Shown here piece after piece: positions 1 through 10,394 of a stretch of 64,000 bases of DNA (its first letter is position 1; the number at the start of each line of letters is the position of its first letter). A program made the position numbers and the translations under genes. The DNA comes from Ostreococcus lucimarinus CCE9901. Taxonomy: Eukaryota > Chlorophyta > Mamiellophyceae > Mamiellales > Bathycoccaceae. Below the pieces are notes generated by a model. That model saw only the letters and a program-made list of their open reading frames with translations, was not told where the DNA came from and did no database searches. The stretch lies in the NCBI RefSeq assembly GCF_000092065.1, contig NC_009374.1, positions 62,001 to 126,000 on the forward strand. The letters are read 5' to 3'.

Positions 1-53
1 CGACACGCGCGCCACATCTCGTCGCCGCACCGCGTCGCGCGCCGTCTCGCGCG

Positions 54-1247
54 ATGGTGCTCGCGACGGCGACGACGCCGACGCCGCGCGCGCCGTCTCG
101 GTCCGCCCCGCGCGCGGCGTCGCGCGCGACGGCGCGACGATTCGCCGCCGCGCGACGATTCGGCGGCGACGACTCGAATCGACGCGCGCGCGCCGCCGCG
201 CGCGCCGACGGCGGCGGCGACGCGGCGGCGGACGACGCGCTCGACGCGCTCGAGCTGCTGCGCGCGCGAGGGCGCGCGAGGGCGTCGAGCGCGACGACGC
301 GCGACGACGCGCGCGCGGCGAGGGTGTGCCTGGTGGGCGTCGGACCGGGCGACCCGGGCTTGCTCACGCTTCGCGCGTATCAGCTCATGCAGACCGCGGA
401 CGTGGTGCTGTACGATCGATTGGTGTCGAACGAGATCCTGAATCTCGCGCGCGCGGAGGCGCGGATGGTGTACGTGGGGAAGCGAGCGGGGTACCACACG
501 CGGACGCAGGAGGAGATACACGAACTGCTGGCGGCGTTCGCGGACGCCGGGGCGACGATCCTGCGGTTGAAGGGCGGGGATCCGCTGGTGTTCGGGCGCG
601 GCGGGGAGGAGTTCGAGTTCCTGCGCGAGCACAATCCGAACGTGCGCGTGGAGGTGGTTCCGGGAATCACCGCGGCGGCGGGCGTCGGGAGCGAGCTCGG
701 CATACCGCTCACGCACCGCGGGGTGGCGACGTCGGTGCGGTTGTTGACCGGACATCTGCGCGAGGGCGCGGGGTCGCGCGAGGACGCCACGGGCGCGGCG
801 AGCGATCCGGTGGATTTCGCGGTGACGAGCGCCGACGTCGAGACGACGCTCGTCGTCTACATGGGTCTGGGCACGCTCCCGAAGCTCAGCGAAAAGCTCA
901 TCGCGAGCGGATTTCCGGCCGATATGCCCGCGGTGGCGATCGAGCGCGGCACGACCGTGGACGAACGTCGAGTGTTTAGCTCCATCGAGCACCTACCCGA
1001 AGCCGCGGCGGCGTGCGAGCTCGTGTCGCCGACGCTCCTCATCGTCGGTCGCACGGTGACGCTCAGCCCGCACTGGCCGTACGCCGCGGACGAATCCTCG
1101 TACGATCCCAAGTGGGTCGAACAGCGCGGCTCGCCGCGCGCGGCCGACGACGTGGACGATTGGCGCGCGTGGCTCGACTTGGACGTCGATTTCGCCTCGT
1201 CGCGCCCTCGCGCCGTCGCGCGCGAGATTCACGTCGACGCGTTCTAG
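54..1247 (+). CDS. UPM1: Uroporphyrinogen-III C-methyltransferase, plastid
   Basis: SAM-dependent enzyme that converts uroporphyrinogen III to precorrin-2, the branch leading to siroheme, the cofactor of sulfite and nitrite reductases. The 397-residue product opens with about 90 residues rich in Ala, Arg and Ser, read as a plastid transit peptide. From about residue 92 it shows family landmarks: VGVGPGDPGLLT, LYDRLVS, LKGGDPLVFGRGGEE, VPGITAAAG and a late LIVGRTV. It is a single-domain SUMT with no fused oxidase/chelatase. Only 53 bases lie upstream in the window, so its promoter is mostly out of view. The family call is firm; the first Met of the transit peptide is an assumption. Confidence 0.9.
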   Translation: MVLATATTPTPRAPSRSAPRAASRATARRFAAARRFGGDDSNRRARAAARADGGGDAAADDALDALELLRARGRARASSATTRDDARAARVCLVGVGPGDPGLLTLRAYQLMQTADVVLYDRLVSNEILNLARAEARMVYVGKRAGYHTRTQEEIHELLAAFADAGATILRLKGGDPLVFGRGGEEFEFLREHNPNVRVEVVPGITAAAGVGSELGIPLTHRGVATSVRLLTGHLREGAGSREDATGAASDPVDFAVTSADVETTLVVYMGLGTLPKLSEKLIASGFPADMPAVAIERGTTVDERRVFSSIEHLPEAAAACELVSPTLLIVGRTVTLSPHWPYAADESSYDPKWVEQRGSPRAADDVDDWRAWLDLDVDFASSRPRAVAREIHVDAF

Positions 1248-1396
1248 CCCTCGAACGGTCGCGCGCGTTTGTATCATAATCTTAGTCCGTTCCGCGCGCC
1301 GGTCGTCACGCGCCGTGCACGCTCGCGATTCGATTCGCTCCGCGTCCGCGTCCGCGTTCGCGCCTCGCGCCGTCGCCACTTCGCGCCTCCCTGGCC

Positions 1397-1788
1397 ATGT
1401 CCGCCGCCGAGGAAGACGCCGCCGTGCGCGAGCCCTTGGACCTGATCCGCCTCGCCCTCGACGAGAAGGTTTACGTCAAGCTGCGCGGCGACAGAGAGGC
1501 CAGAGGGCGCTTACACGTGCGTCGTCGCCGCGAATCGACGCGACGCGATCGCGAATCGAACGAGCGATCGCTCGACCGACGACTGACGACTCTTCGCCGT
1601 GGTTTCGCGCGCAGGCGTACGATCAACACTTGAACATGATCCTCGGTGACGTGGAGGAAGTGATCACGAGCACGGAGACGGACGAAGAGACGTTCGAGGA
1701 GTTTACGAAGACGACGAAGAGAAGTGTGCCCTTCTTGTTCATCAGAGGCGACGCGGTGACGCTGGTGTCGCCGCCGCTGCGGAGTTAG
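1397..1788 (+). CDS. LSM3: U6 snRNA-associated Sm-like protein LSm3 (two exons)
   Basis: Subunit of the LSm2-8 ring on U6 snRNA and the cytoplasmic LSm1-7 decapping ring. Two exons, 1397..1516 and 1615..1788, give 97 residues, close to the usual 100. The join is exact in phase 0: exon 1 ends in [14 protein letters not shown] (Sm1) and exon 2 begins [15 protein letters not shown], with Sm2 at [15 protein letters not shown]. The 98-base intron has donor GTGCGT, an ACTGAC element near 1583 and acceptor GCGCAG. A longer frame beginning at 1315 runs through the intron and is not the protein. The 71 bases downstream separate it from the converging RTF1 gene. Confidence 0.92.
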
Positions 1789-1859
1789 AGGGATCGTTAT
1801 TCGGGTATAGCTACTAGATTGTGTAAATTCGTCACTACAAGGTTGCGTCGTTCGGTCGC

Positions 1860-3590
1860 TCACGTCGGCGCCACGAATTCGGCCAAGTATTCGGCGACGG
1901 TGAAAGCCTTACCGGGCGGTTGCGTCGCGAGCTGCTCGGCGCGTTGAGCGTCGTAGGCGGATTTCAAAAGTACGGCACCGCGATCGAGCACACTCTTCGT
2001 CGTCTTGAGCCTGAGGGCGTCCGCGTCCGCGGGCGCGTCGAGTCGACTGAGATCGATGTTGAGCGAGCCGACGGTTTCGCGGTGCGCCTGCTGAAGCACG
2101 TCTACGAGTTCTTTTTCGCTTTGCTGCGCGTCCACACCCGCGGTGAGAAAGATGTCGTCTTCTTCGTCTCCACCATCGGTCGCCAGCGCCGCGGCGGTCG
2201 CCGCCGCGGCTTCTTCTTCTTCCGCCGCCGTCGCCGATCGCTCGGCGGCGCCCGCGCCCATGTCCCAATACGTCGTCAAACGCGTCGGGCGACGACTGAA
2301 TGGATCGCCTGAGCCCGTGTTCAACACGCCCGCCTTGAGTTTCGCCACTTGCTCGGACGCTCGCTTCGAGAGCTTTTCGCTGTTTTGGATTTCGTTGCGG
2401 CGGTTGATGTTCGCGAGGGCGTCCTGCGTCGACCCGCTTCTCTGCTGCAATTTGTCCTTTATCTCTCGATCGACCTCGTCGAAACGTTGACGAAGCTCTT
2501 CAACTTTATCTAAATCGTTTTCCGCCTCGGCGTGCGCGATCGCCGCCTTGATTTGCTCCTTTTCAAACAATAAGTTGTGACGCGTCCCTTGCTTTTCGCG
2601 CTTCTCCGCGAGAATCTTCGTCACGTCGTCGCTCGTGTATCGGTAATTTTTCGCCTCTTCCAACCCTTGAAGACACTTCTTCACATCGCGCGCGGTGATG
2701 GGGGTGCACCCCGCCTGCGCGCAGTGCGCCACCCAGGCTTTCCACTCGGCGTCTTGCACGTCGGAGTTTGAAACCTCGCTCAGTCGAAACGTCTTTTCAG
2801 ACTTTCCCCAGCGCAAAATCAACCACTTTTGCGTCGGCGGTTTGTTGGCCAAGTACTCGTACTTTTTGAGCGAGTATTGCTTGTACTTGCCGTCCGCGAC
2901 GCCCGCGATCTCGACGAGGCGATAGACGTTTTGCCCTTCCTTGTTGAGTCCTATGCCGACGCGCGTCAAACAATTCGTCACCGCGGCTTCAAAGTACGGT
3001 TCGTTCACCCACTGCTCGAGCTGATGTCTCTTCACCGTCACCGACGCGATCTCATCGCGCGTCGCCGGAACGTCGGACGACGCGTATTCAGCCTCAAGAT
3101 CGACGTCCGCTCGGGTTTCGCGTTTCTTCCGCCGAGGTCTCGCGACCCTTTCTTTGTCTTCCGATTCGGAGGCTGCCCCGCCAAATTCTTCCTCGTCCTC
3201 GCTCAGATCACCGAACACGCGTCGACTGCGTTCTTTTCGTTTCTTCGCCTCCGCGATGCGTTCGAGCGCCTCTAACTCGTCCCGCTGTTTACTCGAAATC
3301 GCCCGCGCCCCCGTCTTCTTCCGAGCCAGCTCCAATTCCTTCGATCGCGCCGCCGCGATGATCGCGCGTCGCGATTCCAGCCTCTTTCGCGCGTCCGCGC
3401 GTTCGAGCATGATCTCTTCCCGCTCGAGTTCGTTCAACGACGCGAGGCGCGCGCGATCGGCGGCGTCGCCCATCAAATCTGATCCGTACCCATCGTCGAA
3501 ATCGTCGGCGTCGGCGTCGTCGTCGGAGCTCCCGGCCGCGGCGAGGACGTCGAAATCGTCGTCATCGCGCGCTTCGTCGTCGGACGCCAT
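1860..3590 (-). CDS. RTF1: RNA polymerase-associated protein RTF1 (Paf1 complex)
   Basis: Component or partner of the Paf1 transcription-elongation complex that supports histone H2B ubiquitination. The 576-residue product has an acidic N-terminus with a conserved-looking YGSDLMGD stretch, a charged helical segment, then a Plus-3 domain at about residues 175-300 (start VTVKRHQLEQWV; inside GQNVYRLVEIAGV and QKWLILRWG). A coiled-coil and a C-terminal region with the FSRRPTRLTTYW signature follow. The frame stays open up to 3671, but MASDDEARDD at 3590 fits the family start better than the Arg-rich extension. The gene converges on LSM3. Confidence 0.9.
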   Translation of the reverse strand: MASDDEARDDDDFDVLAAAGSSDDDADADDFDDGYGSDLMGDAADRARLASLNELEREEIMLERADARKRLESRRAIIAAARSKELELARKKTGARAISSKQRDELEALERIAEAKKRKERSRRVFGDLSEDEEEFGGAASESEDKERVARPRRKKRETRADVDLEAEYASSDVPATRDEIASVTVKRHQLEQWVNEPYFEAAVTNCLTRVGIGLNKEGQNVYRLVEIAGVADGKYKQYSLKKYEYLANKPPTQKWLILRWGKSEKTFRLSEVSNSDVQDAEWKAWVAHCAQAGCTPITARDVKKCLQGLEEAKNYRYTSDDVTKILAEKREKQGTRHNLLFEKEQIKAAIAHAEAENDLDKVEELRQRFDEVDREIKDKLQQRSGSTQDALANINRRNEIQNSEKLSKRASEQVAKLKAGVLNTGSGDPFSRRPTRLTTYWDMGAGAAERSATAAEEEEAAAATAAALATDGGDEEDDIFLTAGVDAQQSEKELVDVLQQAHRETVGSLNIDLSRLDAPADADALRLKTTKSVLDRGAVLLKSAYDAQRAEQLATQPPGKAFTVAEYLAEFVAPT

Positions 3591-3789
3591 CGCGAGGAGG
3601 GCGTCGAAGGTCGCGTCGTGACGCGTCGTGACGCGGAACGCCGGAACGTCGCGCGCCGGAATCCCGAACACGCGAACACGCGAACACGCGCGTCGCCCAT
3701 AACATTGACGCTAGACAGTCGATCGGGGTGGGGTCGATCGTGTTTTCAGTTTTCCCGGTATGTAGCGTTCACCGAACGTTAAGTACGAA

Positions 3790-3950
3790 GGTCCTGTGGC
3801 CCAATGGATAAGGCGCCGGTCTACGGTTGTAGTCACGGTACTTTACCGTGATTTAGAGCCATGAGTGCCGAAACGCACACACAACACTCCGTCGAACGAG
3901 CCGTTCGAGTCGCAAACCGGAGATTCCAGGTTCGATCCCTGGCAGGATCA
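3790..3950 (+). tRNA. tRNA-Arg(ACG) with an 88-base intron
   Basis: Folds as a cloverleaf. The acceptor strand at 3790-3796 pairs with 3943-3949 (one G.U), the D arm lies around AATGGATAA, the anticodon stem CCGGT pairs with ACCGG, and the T arm is CCAGGTTCGATCCCTGG. The anticodon ACG is at 3823-3825. The body resembles plant tRNA-Arg(ACG). An intron at 3827..3914 sits at the canonical position between nucleotides 37 and 38. CCA is not encoded; the discriminator is A3950. The intron carries two perfect hairpins, TCACGGTA/TACCGTGA (3833-3851) and TCGAACG/CGTTCGA (3892-3908), each with a three-base loop. Confidence 0.93.
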
Positions 3951-4269
3951 CGATTTGTCGCGCACCTGTTAACTTTTTACCTTCGGGAAGCGCGGCGATG
4001 TCAAGCGTCGCTTGCGCGAACGCGTCGCGATACGCCTCAAACGACTCAAATCCTTTCATCCCGACGCGTCGCAAGCGAGCGTTCGCTGTCTCTTGTTCGG
4101 CTTTTTTTCGACTGCCAGAGTTTCCAGGGCGTCCGCTGCTCGATCACGTATAACTCTTCTTTTTTCCCAATATTTTACACATTTTTTTATTTATTGCATC
4201 TCCACAGTTGATCAATACCGTCGTGGTTACAACCGCGGCGCGCGCTGCTACGTCGCGAGGTTCGGTTCG
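3951..4269. other. Intergenic stretch: coding-like minus-strand fragment and an AT-rich tract
   Basis: No complete gene is evident. On the minus strand about 4143 to 3962 reads open after a stop at 4146 and gives a helix-like, Ala/Glu-rich peptide (RRVGMKGFESFEAYRDAF is one part) that runs into the tRNA. It may be a decayed gene end or a chance frame; the other two minus frames are also partly open here. Bases 4150-4205 are strikingly AT-rich for this window, with T runs near 4160 and 4182-4192, and lie just beyond the FKBP stop codon on its transcribed side, so they may serve as its 3' processing region. Confidence 0.4.
3974..3978 (+). terminator. Probable RNA polymerase III terminator of tRNA-Arg
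   Basis: A run of five T residues 23 bases past the mature tRNA 3' end, the usual form and position of a Pol III stop signal. It is the first T run of this length downstream of the tRNA. Confidence 0.65.
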
Positions 4270-4956
4270 CTATTCCATGGGCTCGACGCTCGCGCACCCG
4301 TCGCTCATCTGCGACGCGCCGCCGAGACCGCATCGCGAGATGCCGGCGTACAACGCGTCCGGTCCGGTGTCGCTGAGACGCAACAGCGTCACTTCGTATT
4401 TCAACGCGCTGTTCGCGGGAATCGTCGCGTACGGCGACCGCGCCGCCGCCGACCCGAATCCCAACTCGGGCGGCACCTCGAACGTTCTCGTACCGCCGAC
4501 GCGCATGCCGCGTATGCCCAAGCGCAAGCCCTCGGGCACCCCGGGCACCGGGGCGTCCGAGCTCAGATTGACGACCACCGGTCTCGCCGCCGCGGGCGCT
4601 ATGCTCACCGAGCCCACGCCCGAGGAGCTCGTCGCGTACACTCGCCCGCCCAGGGTGGTGTCGAACACCGCGCCGTCGCTCGCCAGCGTGCCCTCGTACT
4701 TGACCAACACCAAGCTCTTGCTCGTCGCCTCCTTGGCGCCGAATCCCGCGACGTCGCGCACTATTTTCACCGACGCTTCGTCCGCGAAAGCCGCGCGGCG
4801 TCCCAGCGCCGCGGCGACGGACGGGGCGAACAGCAAACACGCGCGGCGGGCGACGTCGCCGACGGCGTCGCTCGAGTCCCGAGCTCGCGTTCCAGCGCAC
4901 GCGACGCGGCGTCGCGGCGTCACCGCGACGGGCGGCGCGCGCGCGACGGGCGCCAT
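4270..4956 (-). CDS. FKBP-type peptidyl-prolyl isomerase, thylakoid lumen
   Basis: Predicted prolyl isomerase of 228 residues with a bipartite targeting region. A basic N-terminus is followed by RRACLLFAPSVAAALGRR and a likely cleavage site at AFA/DE near residue 58. The twin Arg before the hydrophobic stretch suggests Tat export into the lumen. The FKBP fold is marked by VLVKYEGTLASDGAVFDTT, the VPGVPEGLRLGIRGMRVGG core, and FEVPPELGFGSAAA with a late LKYEVTLLRL strand. An insert between the first strands and the core is longer than in the minimal FKBP12 domain. Lumenal FKBPs are common in plants; the substrate cannot be told from sequence. Confidence 0.85.
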   Translation of the reverse strand: MAPVARAPPVAVTPRRRVACAGTRARDSSDAVGDVARRACLLFAPSVAAALGRRAAFADEASVKIVRDVAGFGAKEATSKSLVLVKYEGTLASDGAVFDTTLGGRVYATSSSGVGSVSIAPAAARPVVVNLSSDAPVPGVPEGLRLGIRGMRVGGTRTFEVPPELGFGSAAARSPYATIPANSALKYEVTLLRLSDTGPDALYAGISRCGLGGASQMSDGCASVEPME

Positions 4957-5056
4957 GGGTCGAGGTGTGAGGCGTCCGAAAACGCACGCGCGGCTAACTA
5001 GGATTACAATCGCGCGTCGTCGTCTAAAACCACGGACGGGCTCGTTCCGTCTTCCG

Positions 5057-5611
5057 TCAATCGTCTTCCAAGGGAACCTTGACCGCGGGGAGCGTGTCGA
5101 CGCGCGCGAGCAGCGCCGCGAACTCCTCGAACGTCACCCCTCCCGCGTCTTCCTCGCCCCCTCGCATCTTTCGCAGCTCCCCGAACGCTTTAGAGATCAA
5201 TTGATCGAAGTCTTCCTGCGAAATCGAGCTTCCGACCAGGTGTCTCGTGATGGTTTCTAAGTCGCTCCTCGACACGACGCCGTCTCGATCGACGTCGTAG
5301 CAATGAAACATAAATCTCAATCGCTCCTCTCGCGTCGCCTTGGAGCTCAGAGCGCTGATCATGCGCACAAAGTCTTTAAAGTTTTGGTTTTGGAACATCT
5401 GCACGATTCTCGGCGCGAGCGGGGAGATGGCGAGCTCGGGAATCGCCATGAGTTCGTCCTCCGTGATGAATCCTTTGTGCTTCTTGTCGAGCGCGCGGAA
5501 GCGCTGATACAGCGCTTGGATCTCGCGCGAGGTGAATTTACCGCCGCAGTGTTGCTGAACGTCCTCGATGTCGTACTGCGTGAGATTGAGCGAGCTCGCG
5601 GTGAGACCCAT
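5057..5611 (-). CDS. CHP/calcineurin-B-like EF-hand protein, probably myristoylated
   Basis: 184-residue calcium sensor. Choosing the Met at 5611 gives MGLTASSLNL, a good N-myristoylation signal that upstream Met 5644 would bury. The order of segments and IPELAISPLAPRI resemble calcineurin B homologous protein (CHP) and calcineurin B. EF loops are uneven: DKKHKGFITEDE and DVDRDGVVSRSD look usable, while the second and fourth hands are degenerate. The linker between hands 2 and 3 is short, as in calcineurin B and unlike animal CHP1. Partners could be a phosphatase catalytic subunit or a Na+/H+ exchanger; neither is in the window. Confidence 0.75.
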   Translation of the reverse strand: MGLTASSLNLTQYDIEDVQQHCGGKFTSREIQALYQRFRALDKKHKGFITEDELMAIPELAISPLAPRIVQMFQNQNFKDFVRMISALSSKATREERLRFMFHCYDVDRDGVVSRSDLETITRHLVGSSISQEDFDQLISKAFGELRKMRGGEEDAGGVTFEEFAALLARVDTLPAVKVPLEDD

Positions 5612-5740
5612 GGCGGCGAGCGCTTTCGGGCGAGAGGCGCGCACTGCGGGACGCGCGTTCGACGACCGCGTTCGACGACGAGGAGGACTTGGGAGTTGTG
5701 TTATTAAAAAATAACTCGTGATTCGTTCGCGCCCGTTCGC

Positions 5741-6988
5741 TCAGAGCTTGCCCGTGATGGACTCGATGAAAATTTCCAAGCTGTCCGGGTCTCGGCGCTC
5801 CGAGCCGAGCTTGACGTACCCCGAGCGGCCTTTCGGGAAGAGCAAGAGCGTCGGGAACGATTTCATCGACAAGTTTTCTTGCGACCACTCCTTTTCGTCG
5901 CGATCGGCGCGGAACTTGGCGAATTTCACGCCCTTCGGCCCGAGACGCTCGGCGGCGGTTTCGAAACCGCTCACCATGCGCTGACAAAACGGACACCACG
6001 GCGCGTACAGCACCGCCAGAGTGGTCTCGCCGTGCGTCTTTTCGTCCTTCAACGCGGCGATGTCGTCTCGAGACAAGTTTCGAATCGAGTCGTGCTCAAA
6101 AATGTCTTCTTCCGTCGCCTCGCGATCGTCTTGCTTCGCCTTTTCCTCCGCCGTCAAGTTGCCGCTGTGCAAGCCGCACTCCTTGTCGCTCGCGTCTTCC
6201 CACCACCACCGTCCTTCGCGCTCTTGCTGTCCCGGAAGCACGGCCCGCGTGCACGGCGCGCATCCGATCGAGACGTACCCACGCTCGTGCAACGCGTTCA
6301 CGGGCGTGCCCATGACGCGCAAGAAATCCCACACCTCTTGCGACGTCGCGTCCGTGAGCGGGTTAAACTTGACCAAACTTCCCGCGCCCCCGGCCGCGCC
6401 CTCGAACACGGGATCGATCTGGCACGCCGGCACCGCGTTTCGCGTACCGGGGCTCTGATCCTTCCGCTGCCCCGTCACCCACGCCGTGAGCGTCGCCAGC
6501 TTCGCCCGCAAAGGCTTCACCTTGCGCACGCCGCAGCACTCCTTGTGTCCGTCCTCGTAAAACGAAAACATCCCCTTCTCGTTCACCAGCGCCTTCACCG
6601 CCTCGCTCTCGGGAAAGCAATACTCAATCTTTATGTCAAAATGTTTCTCAACCTTATCGAACAGCTCGTACGTCTCCGGATTCAACCGCCCCGTGTCGAG
6701 CGAGAAGACGCGATACGGCCGCCCCGTGAGCGCCGCGTACTGAATCACCGCCACGTCCTCCGCCCCGCTGAACGCGATCGCCAGCCCGTCGCCGTGCGTT
6801 TCCAGCGCCTTATCCATGATCTCCAGCGGCGTCGCGCGCGCGCGCTCGAGCGCGTCGCGCATGCCGTCGACGTCCGCCTTCGTCGCGCGCGAGGGCGCGC
6901 GCGTCGTTCGCGCCTTCGTCGTCGCGCGTCGCGCCGCGCGTCGCGCGCTCGGGCCCCGGAGCGCGCCGCGCGCGCGCGCGCTTCGCAT
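5741..6988 (-). CDS. APR: Adenylyl-sulfate reductase, plant type, plastid
   Basis: Reduces adenosine 5'-phosphosulfate to sulfite in plastid sulfate assimilation, using glutathione through a fused thioredoxin-like domain. The 415-residue product has a basic transit peptide, a reductase domain ([59 protein letters not shown] with the [4Fe-4S] cysteines) and a C-terminal thioredoxin domain with active site WCPFCQRM. The frame is open to 7828 on the minus strand, but that extension is antisense to the Prp2 gene and is Arg/Ser-rich. The Met at 6988 leaves 100 bases to the divergent Prp2 start. Confidence 0.93.
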   Translation of the reverse strand: MRSARARGALRGPSARRAARRATTKARTTRAPSRATKADVDGMRDALERARATPLEIMDKALETHGDGLAIAFSGAEDVAVIQYAALTGRPYRVFSLDTGRLNPETYELFDKVEKHFDIKIEYCFPESEAVKALVNEKGMFSFYEDGHKECCGVRKVKPLRAKLATLTAWVTGQRKDQSPGTRNAVPACQIDPVFEGAAGGAGSLVKFNPLTDATSQEVWDFLRVMGTPVNALHERGYVSIGCAPCTRAVLPGQQEREGRWWWEDASDKECGLHSGNLTAEEKAKQDDREATEEDIFEHDSIRNLSRDDIAALKDEKTHGETTLAVLYAPWCPFCQRMVSGFETAAERLGPKGVKFAKFRADRDEKEWSQENLSMKSFPTLLLFPKGRSGYVKLGSERRDPDSLEIFIESITGKL

Positions 6989-7088
6989 CGCGCGCGCCGT
7001 CGCCGTTCGCGCGCGTCCCGTTCGCGCGCCGCGTCGCCGAGTCGCGACGTCGAGGGCGCGGCGCCGCACTCGTCGACGCGTCGCGACG

Positions 7089-10000
7089 ATGGCGGCGTCC
7101 CGCGCCGCGGTCGTCGTCCGCGACGGCCTGCACGACCTCCTCGGGTACACCGCGAGCGCGCTCGAGGCGTTCGTGCTGGACAAGGCGCGAGAGAGCGGCG
7201 GCGACGCGCGCGCGCTCGAGGCGGCGCTGATCGAGTGCGGATGTCCCGACGACGAAAAGACGCGCGCGTTCGCGCGCGCGGTGTGCGCGAGCGCGTCCGA
7301 CGACGCGAAAGGGAGCGCGGCGGACGCGCGCGGAGGCGCCGCGGCGTCGACGGGCGTCGCGAGGGCGGCGACGAGGGATGATTGGACGGCGACGCGCGCG
7401 GCGGCGACGTACGAGTTGTTGGCGGAGGAGAGCGAGAGCGAGCGCGAACGCGAACGCGAGGAGGACGACAGAGCGAAGCGAAGGGCGACGAAACGAGCGA
7501 AAAAGATGAGGAAGAAACGAGGGAAGGGCGAGGGGGCGAGCGAGAGCGAGGAGGACGCGGAGGCGGTGGAGACGCGTCGGCGAGCGCTCGCGGGGGAACG
7601 CGAAGACGAATCGTACGAGGCGCCGTCGGCGTCGGAGGAAGACGAAGAGACGAGGAAGGCGCGAGAGATGGAGGAAGATTTGCGAGAGCGCGATGAGTTT
7701 GAACAACGCCTGCGGGCGAAGGATGAGGCGAAGACGAAAAAGTTGAGCGGCGATCGAGGACCGACGGAGGCGGAGCGCGCGGAAGCCGAGCGTCGAGGCG
7801 CGCATTTGGAGACGGATGAACAGCGCACAGATTTAGTGCCCGAACTCAGAAAGGTATCGCGGCAAGAGTACTTGAAGAAACGCGAGCTTCAAAAGCTCGA
7901 GGAGCTGAAAGAATCGATCAAAGAGACGGAGTACTTTTACGAAGGCCAAGACGTGACGGAGGAGCAGCGCAAGGATTTAGAAAAGAGGAAGAAGGTTTAC
8001 GAGCTCGCGATGGAGCAAATCAATAGCATTAACGACGCCTTAGAGGAGCGTTACTCTATACCCACGGCGTACGACGATCCGAACAAGCCGAAGTCCACGA
8101 ACGAACGGTTCGCGGTGGCGAGACAACGATACAAGGAGCCCGACCCCGAGGACGACGCGAATCCTTTCAAGGATCAAGACCAGTGGGAGGCGCATCAAGT
8201 CAAACAAGCGCAGGCGCAGTTCGGAGCGAAGAATAAGAAATCTGAAGTCAAGGAGTACGACTTGGTGTACGACGATCAAATCAAGTTCATCAAGGATGAA
8301 ATCATGGCGGGCGACGGCGTGTCGAGCGGAAGCGAGAGCGAGAGCGAGAGCGAGAGCGAGAGCGAGAGCGAGATGGACGAAGAGAAACGCACCAAGCTCG
8401 CTTTGGCGGGAAAACTCGGGAAAAGGGCCAAGATAGAAGCCGATCGCAAGTCGCTTCCGATTTTTCCATACCGCGAGTCTCTCATCAAGGCGGTGGAGGA
8501 TCACCAAGTCGTCGTCATCGTCGGCGAGACGGGTTCGGGCAAGACGACGCAAATTCCGCAGTACATGTGGGAAGCTGGTTTCGGTGGCAAGACGCAAAAA
8601 ATCGGTTGTACGCAGCCGAGACGAGTGGCGGCGATGTCCGTCGCGTCGCGCGTCGCGGAGGAAGCGGGCGTAAAGCTCGGTCACGAGGTTGGCTACACCA
8701 TTCGTTTCGAGGACTGCACCAACGACAAGACGCGAGTCAAGTACATGACGGACGGGATGCTCTTGCGCGAATTCTTGGGTGAGCCAGACTTGTCGTCGTA
8801 TGCGGTGATGATGGTGGACGAGGCGCACGAGCGCACGCTGCACACCGACGTTCTTTTTGGCCTCGTCAAGGATATCGCCAGATTCCGACCGGAGATCAAG
8901 CTTCTCATCTCCTCCGCCACGCTCGACGCGGAAAAGTTTAGCGAGTACTTTGATTTCGCACCGATTTTCAGAATTCCCGGTCGTCGATTTCCGGTGGATA
9001 TTCTCTACACACAGCAACCCGAGGCAGATTACGTGGACGCCACCGTGGTGACGGTGTTACAAATTCATCTCACCCAACCCGAGGGCGACATTTTAGTCTT
9101 TTGCACCGGTCAAGAGGAGATTGAAAGTTGTGAGGAACTGTTGAAGACGCGCATCCACGAGATGGAGAAGAAACCTCCCGAGCTTATCATCGCGCCCATT
9201 TACGCATCGCTGCCAAGCGACATGCAGGCGAAGATTTTCGAGGACACGCCCAAGGGATCGCGAAAAGTCGTCCTGGCGACGAACATCGCCGAGACGTCGC
9301 TCACGATTGACGGCATCAAATACGTGATTGATCCTGGGTTTTGCAAGCAAAAGAGTTATAACCCACGCACGGGGATGGAGTCACTCGTCGTCACCCCCAC
9401 ATCGCAGGCGAGCGCGTTGCAGCGCGCCGGTCGCGCCGGTCGTACATCGGCGGGAAAGTGTTTCCGTCTATACACGGCGTGGAGTTTCCAAAACGAACTC
9501 GACCCGAACACCGTACCCGAAATTCAGCGCACGAACCTCGGGAACGTGGTGTTGATGTTGAAATCACTCGGAATCAACGATTTGATGCACTTCGACTTCA
9601 TGGATCCGCCCCCGGCCGAGACGTTACTTCGAGCGCTCGAACAACTGTACGCCCTCGGCGCGTTGAACGATAGAGGCGAGCTCACGAAACTCGGGCGCAA
9701 GATGGCTGAGTTCCCTCTGGACCCGATGCTTTCGAAGACGCTCTGCGCGAGTGACAAGTACAAAGTAAGCGATGAAGTGATGACGATTTGCTGCATGCTG
9801 TCGTGCGGAAACACGGTATTTTATCGTCCCAAAGACAAGCTACAGCTCGCCGATCACGCGCACAAATCCTTTCACATCGGCAACGTCGGCGATCACATCG
9901 CGTTATTAAACGTATACAACTCATGGCGTGACGCCGACTTTTCTGTCACGTGGTGTTACGAAAACTTTGTGCAGCAGCGGACGATGAAAACGGCGCGAGA

Positions 10001-10394
10001 TATTCGAGAACAGCTCGAAAAGCTCCTCGAGCGCGTCGAAATCGAGCCGTCGTCGAACACAAACGACCTCGACGGCATTAAAAAGTGCATCACGAGCGGA
10101 TTCTTCTACCACACCGCCAAACTGCAAAAGAACGGCAGCTATAGAACGGTGAAGAATCCGCAAACCGTGGCCATCCATCCGTCGAGCGGGCTCGCGAAGG
10201 AGCTTCCGCGCTGGGTCGTGTACTTTGAGCTCGTGTACACGTCCAAGGAATACATGCGGCAAGTAATTGAAATCAAGCCCGAGTGGCTCGTGGAGATCGC
10301 GCCGCACTATTACAAACGGAAAGAAATCGAAGGAGAAACCATCAAGACCGGCAAGGCGGCCGCGGGGAAGAAATCAGACGTCGTCTTGGCGTGA
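7089..10394 (+). CDS. PRP2: DEAH-box splicing helicase Prp2 (DHX16)
   Basis: Spliceosomal RNA helicase that activates the Bact complex before the first catalytic step. The 1101-residue product has an N-terminal helical domain like DHX16 ([20 protein letters not shown]), a long acidic/basic coiled region, then the helicase core. Motif [11 protein letters not shown] is near residue 478, [11 protein letters not shown] near 576, then [25 protein letters not shown] and QRAGRAGR. Winged-helix, ratchet and OB-fold segments follow to the end. A Ser-Glu run sits just before the core. [10 protein letters not shown] at 7089 is chosen over an open frame from 6816 that would overlap the divergent APR gene. 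Confidence 0.93.
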   Translation: MAASRAAVVVRDGLHDLLGYTASALEAFVLDKARESGGDARALEAALIECGCPDDEKTRAFARAVCASASDDAKGSAADARGGAAASTGVARAATRDDWTATRAAATYELLAEESESEREREREEDDRAKRRATKRAKKMRKKRGKGEGASESEEDAEAVETRRRALAGEREDESYEAPSASEEDEETRKAREMEEDLRERDEFEQRLRAKDEAKTKKLSGDRGPTEAERAEAERRGAHLETDEQRTDLVPELRKVSRQEYLKKRELQKLEELKESIKETEYFYEGQDVTEEQRKDLEKRKKVYELAMEQINSINDALEERYSIPTAYDDPNKPKSTNERFAVARQRYKEPDPEDDANPFKDQDQWEAHQVKQAQAQFGAKNKKSEVKEYDLVYDDQIKFIKDEIMAGDGVSSGSESESESESESESEMDEEKRTKLALAGKLGKRAKIEADRKSLPIFPYRESLIKAVEDHQVVVIVGETGSGKTTQIPQYMWEAGFGGKTQKIGCTQPRRVAAMSVASRVAEEAGVKLGHEVGYTIRFEDCTNDKTRVKYMTDGMLLREFLGEPDLSSYAVMMVDEAHERTLHTDVLFGLVKDIARFRPEIKLLISSATLDAEKFSEYFDFAPIFRIPGRRFPVDILYTQQPEADYVDATVVTVLQIHLTQPEGDILVFCTGQEEIESCEELLKTRIHEMEKKPPELIIAPIYASLPSDMQAKIFEDTPKGSRKVVLATNIAETSLTIDGIKYVIDPGFCKQKSYNPRTGMESLVVTPTSQASALQRAGRAGRTSAGKCFRLYTAWSFQNELDPNTVPEIQRTNLGNVVLMLKSLGINDLMHFDFMDPPPAETLLRALEQLYALGALNDRGELTKLGRKMAEFPLDPMLSKTLCASDKYKVSDEVMTICCMLSCGNTVFYRPKDKLQLADHAHKSFHIGNVGDHIALLNVYNSWRDADFSVTWCYENFVQQRTMKTARDIREQLEKLLERVEIEPSSNTNDLDGIKKCITSGFFYHTAKLQKNGSYRTVKNPQTVAIHPSSGLAKELPRWVVYFELVYTSKEYMRQVIEIKPEWLVEIAPHYYKRKEIEGETIKTGKAAAGKKSDVVLA
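8331..8372 (+). repeat. GAGAGC-type microsatellite coding a Ser-Glu tract
   Basis: A short tandem run of the six-base unit AGCGAG inside the Prp2 gene, encoding alternating Ser and Glu in the linker ahead of the helicase core. It keeps the reading frame and is likely length-variable. On the minus strand it reads as alternating Ser and Leu, which explains a spurious antisense frame. Confidence 0.8.

Noticed and set aside
5741-7828. A 695-codon minus frame that would extend APS reductase far upstream
   Set aside because: The extra 280 codons are Ser/Arg/Ala-rich, antisense to the Prp2 start region, and the transit peptide is already complete from Met 6988.
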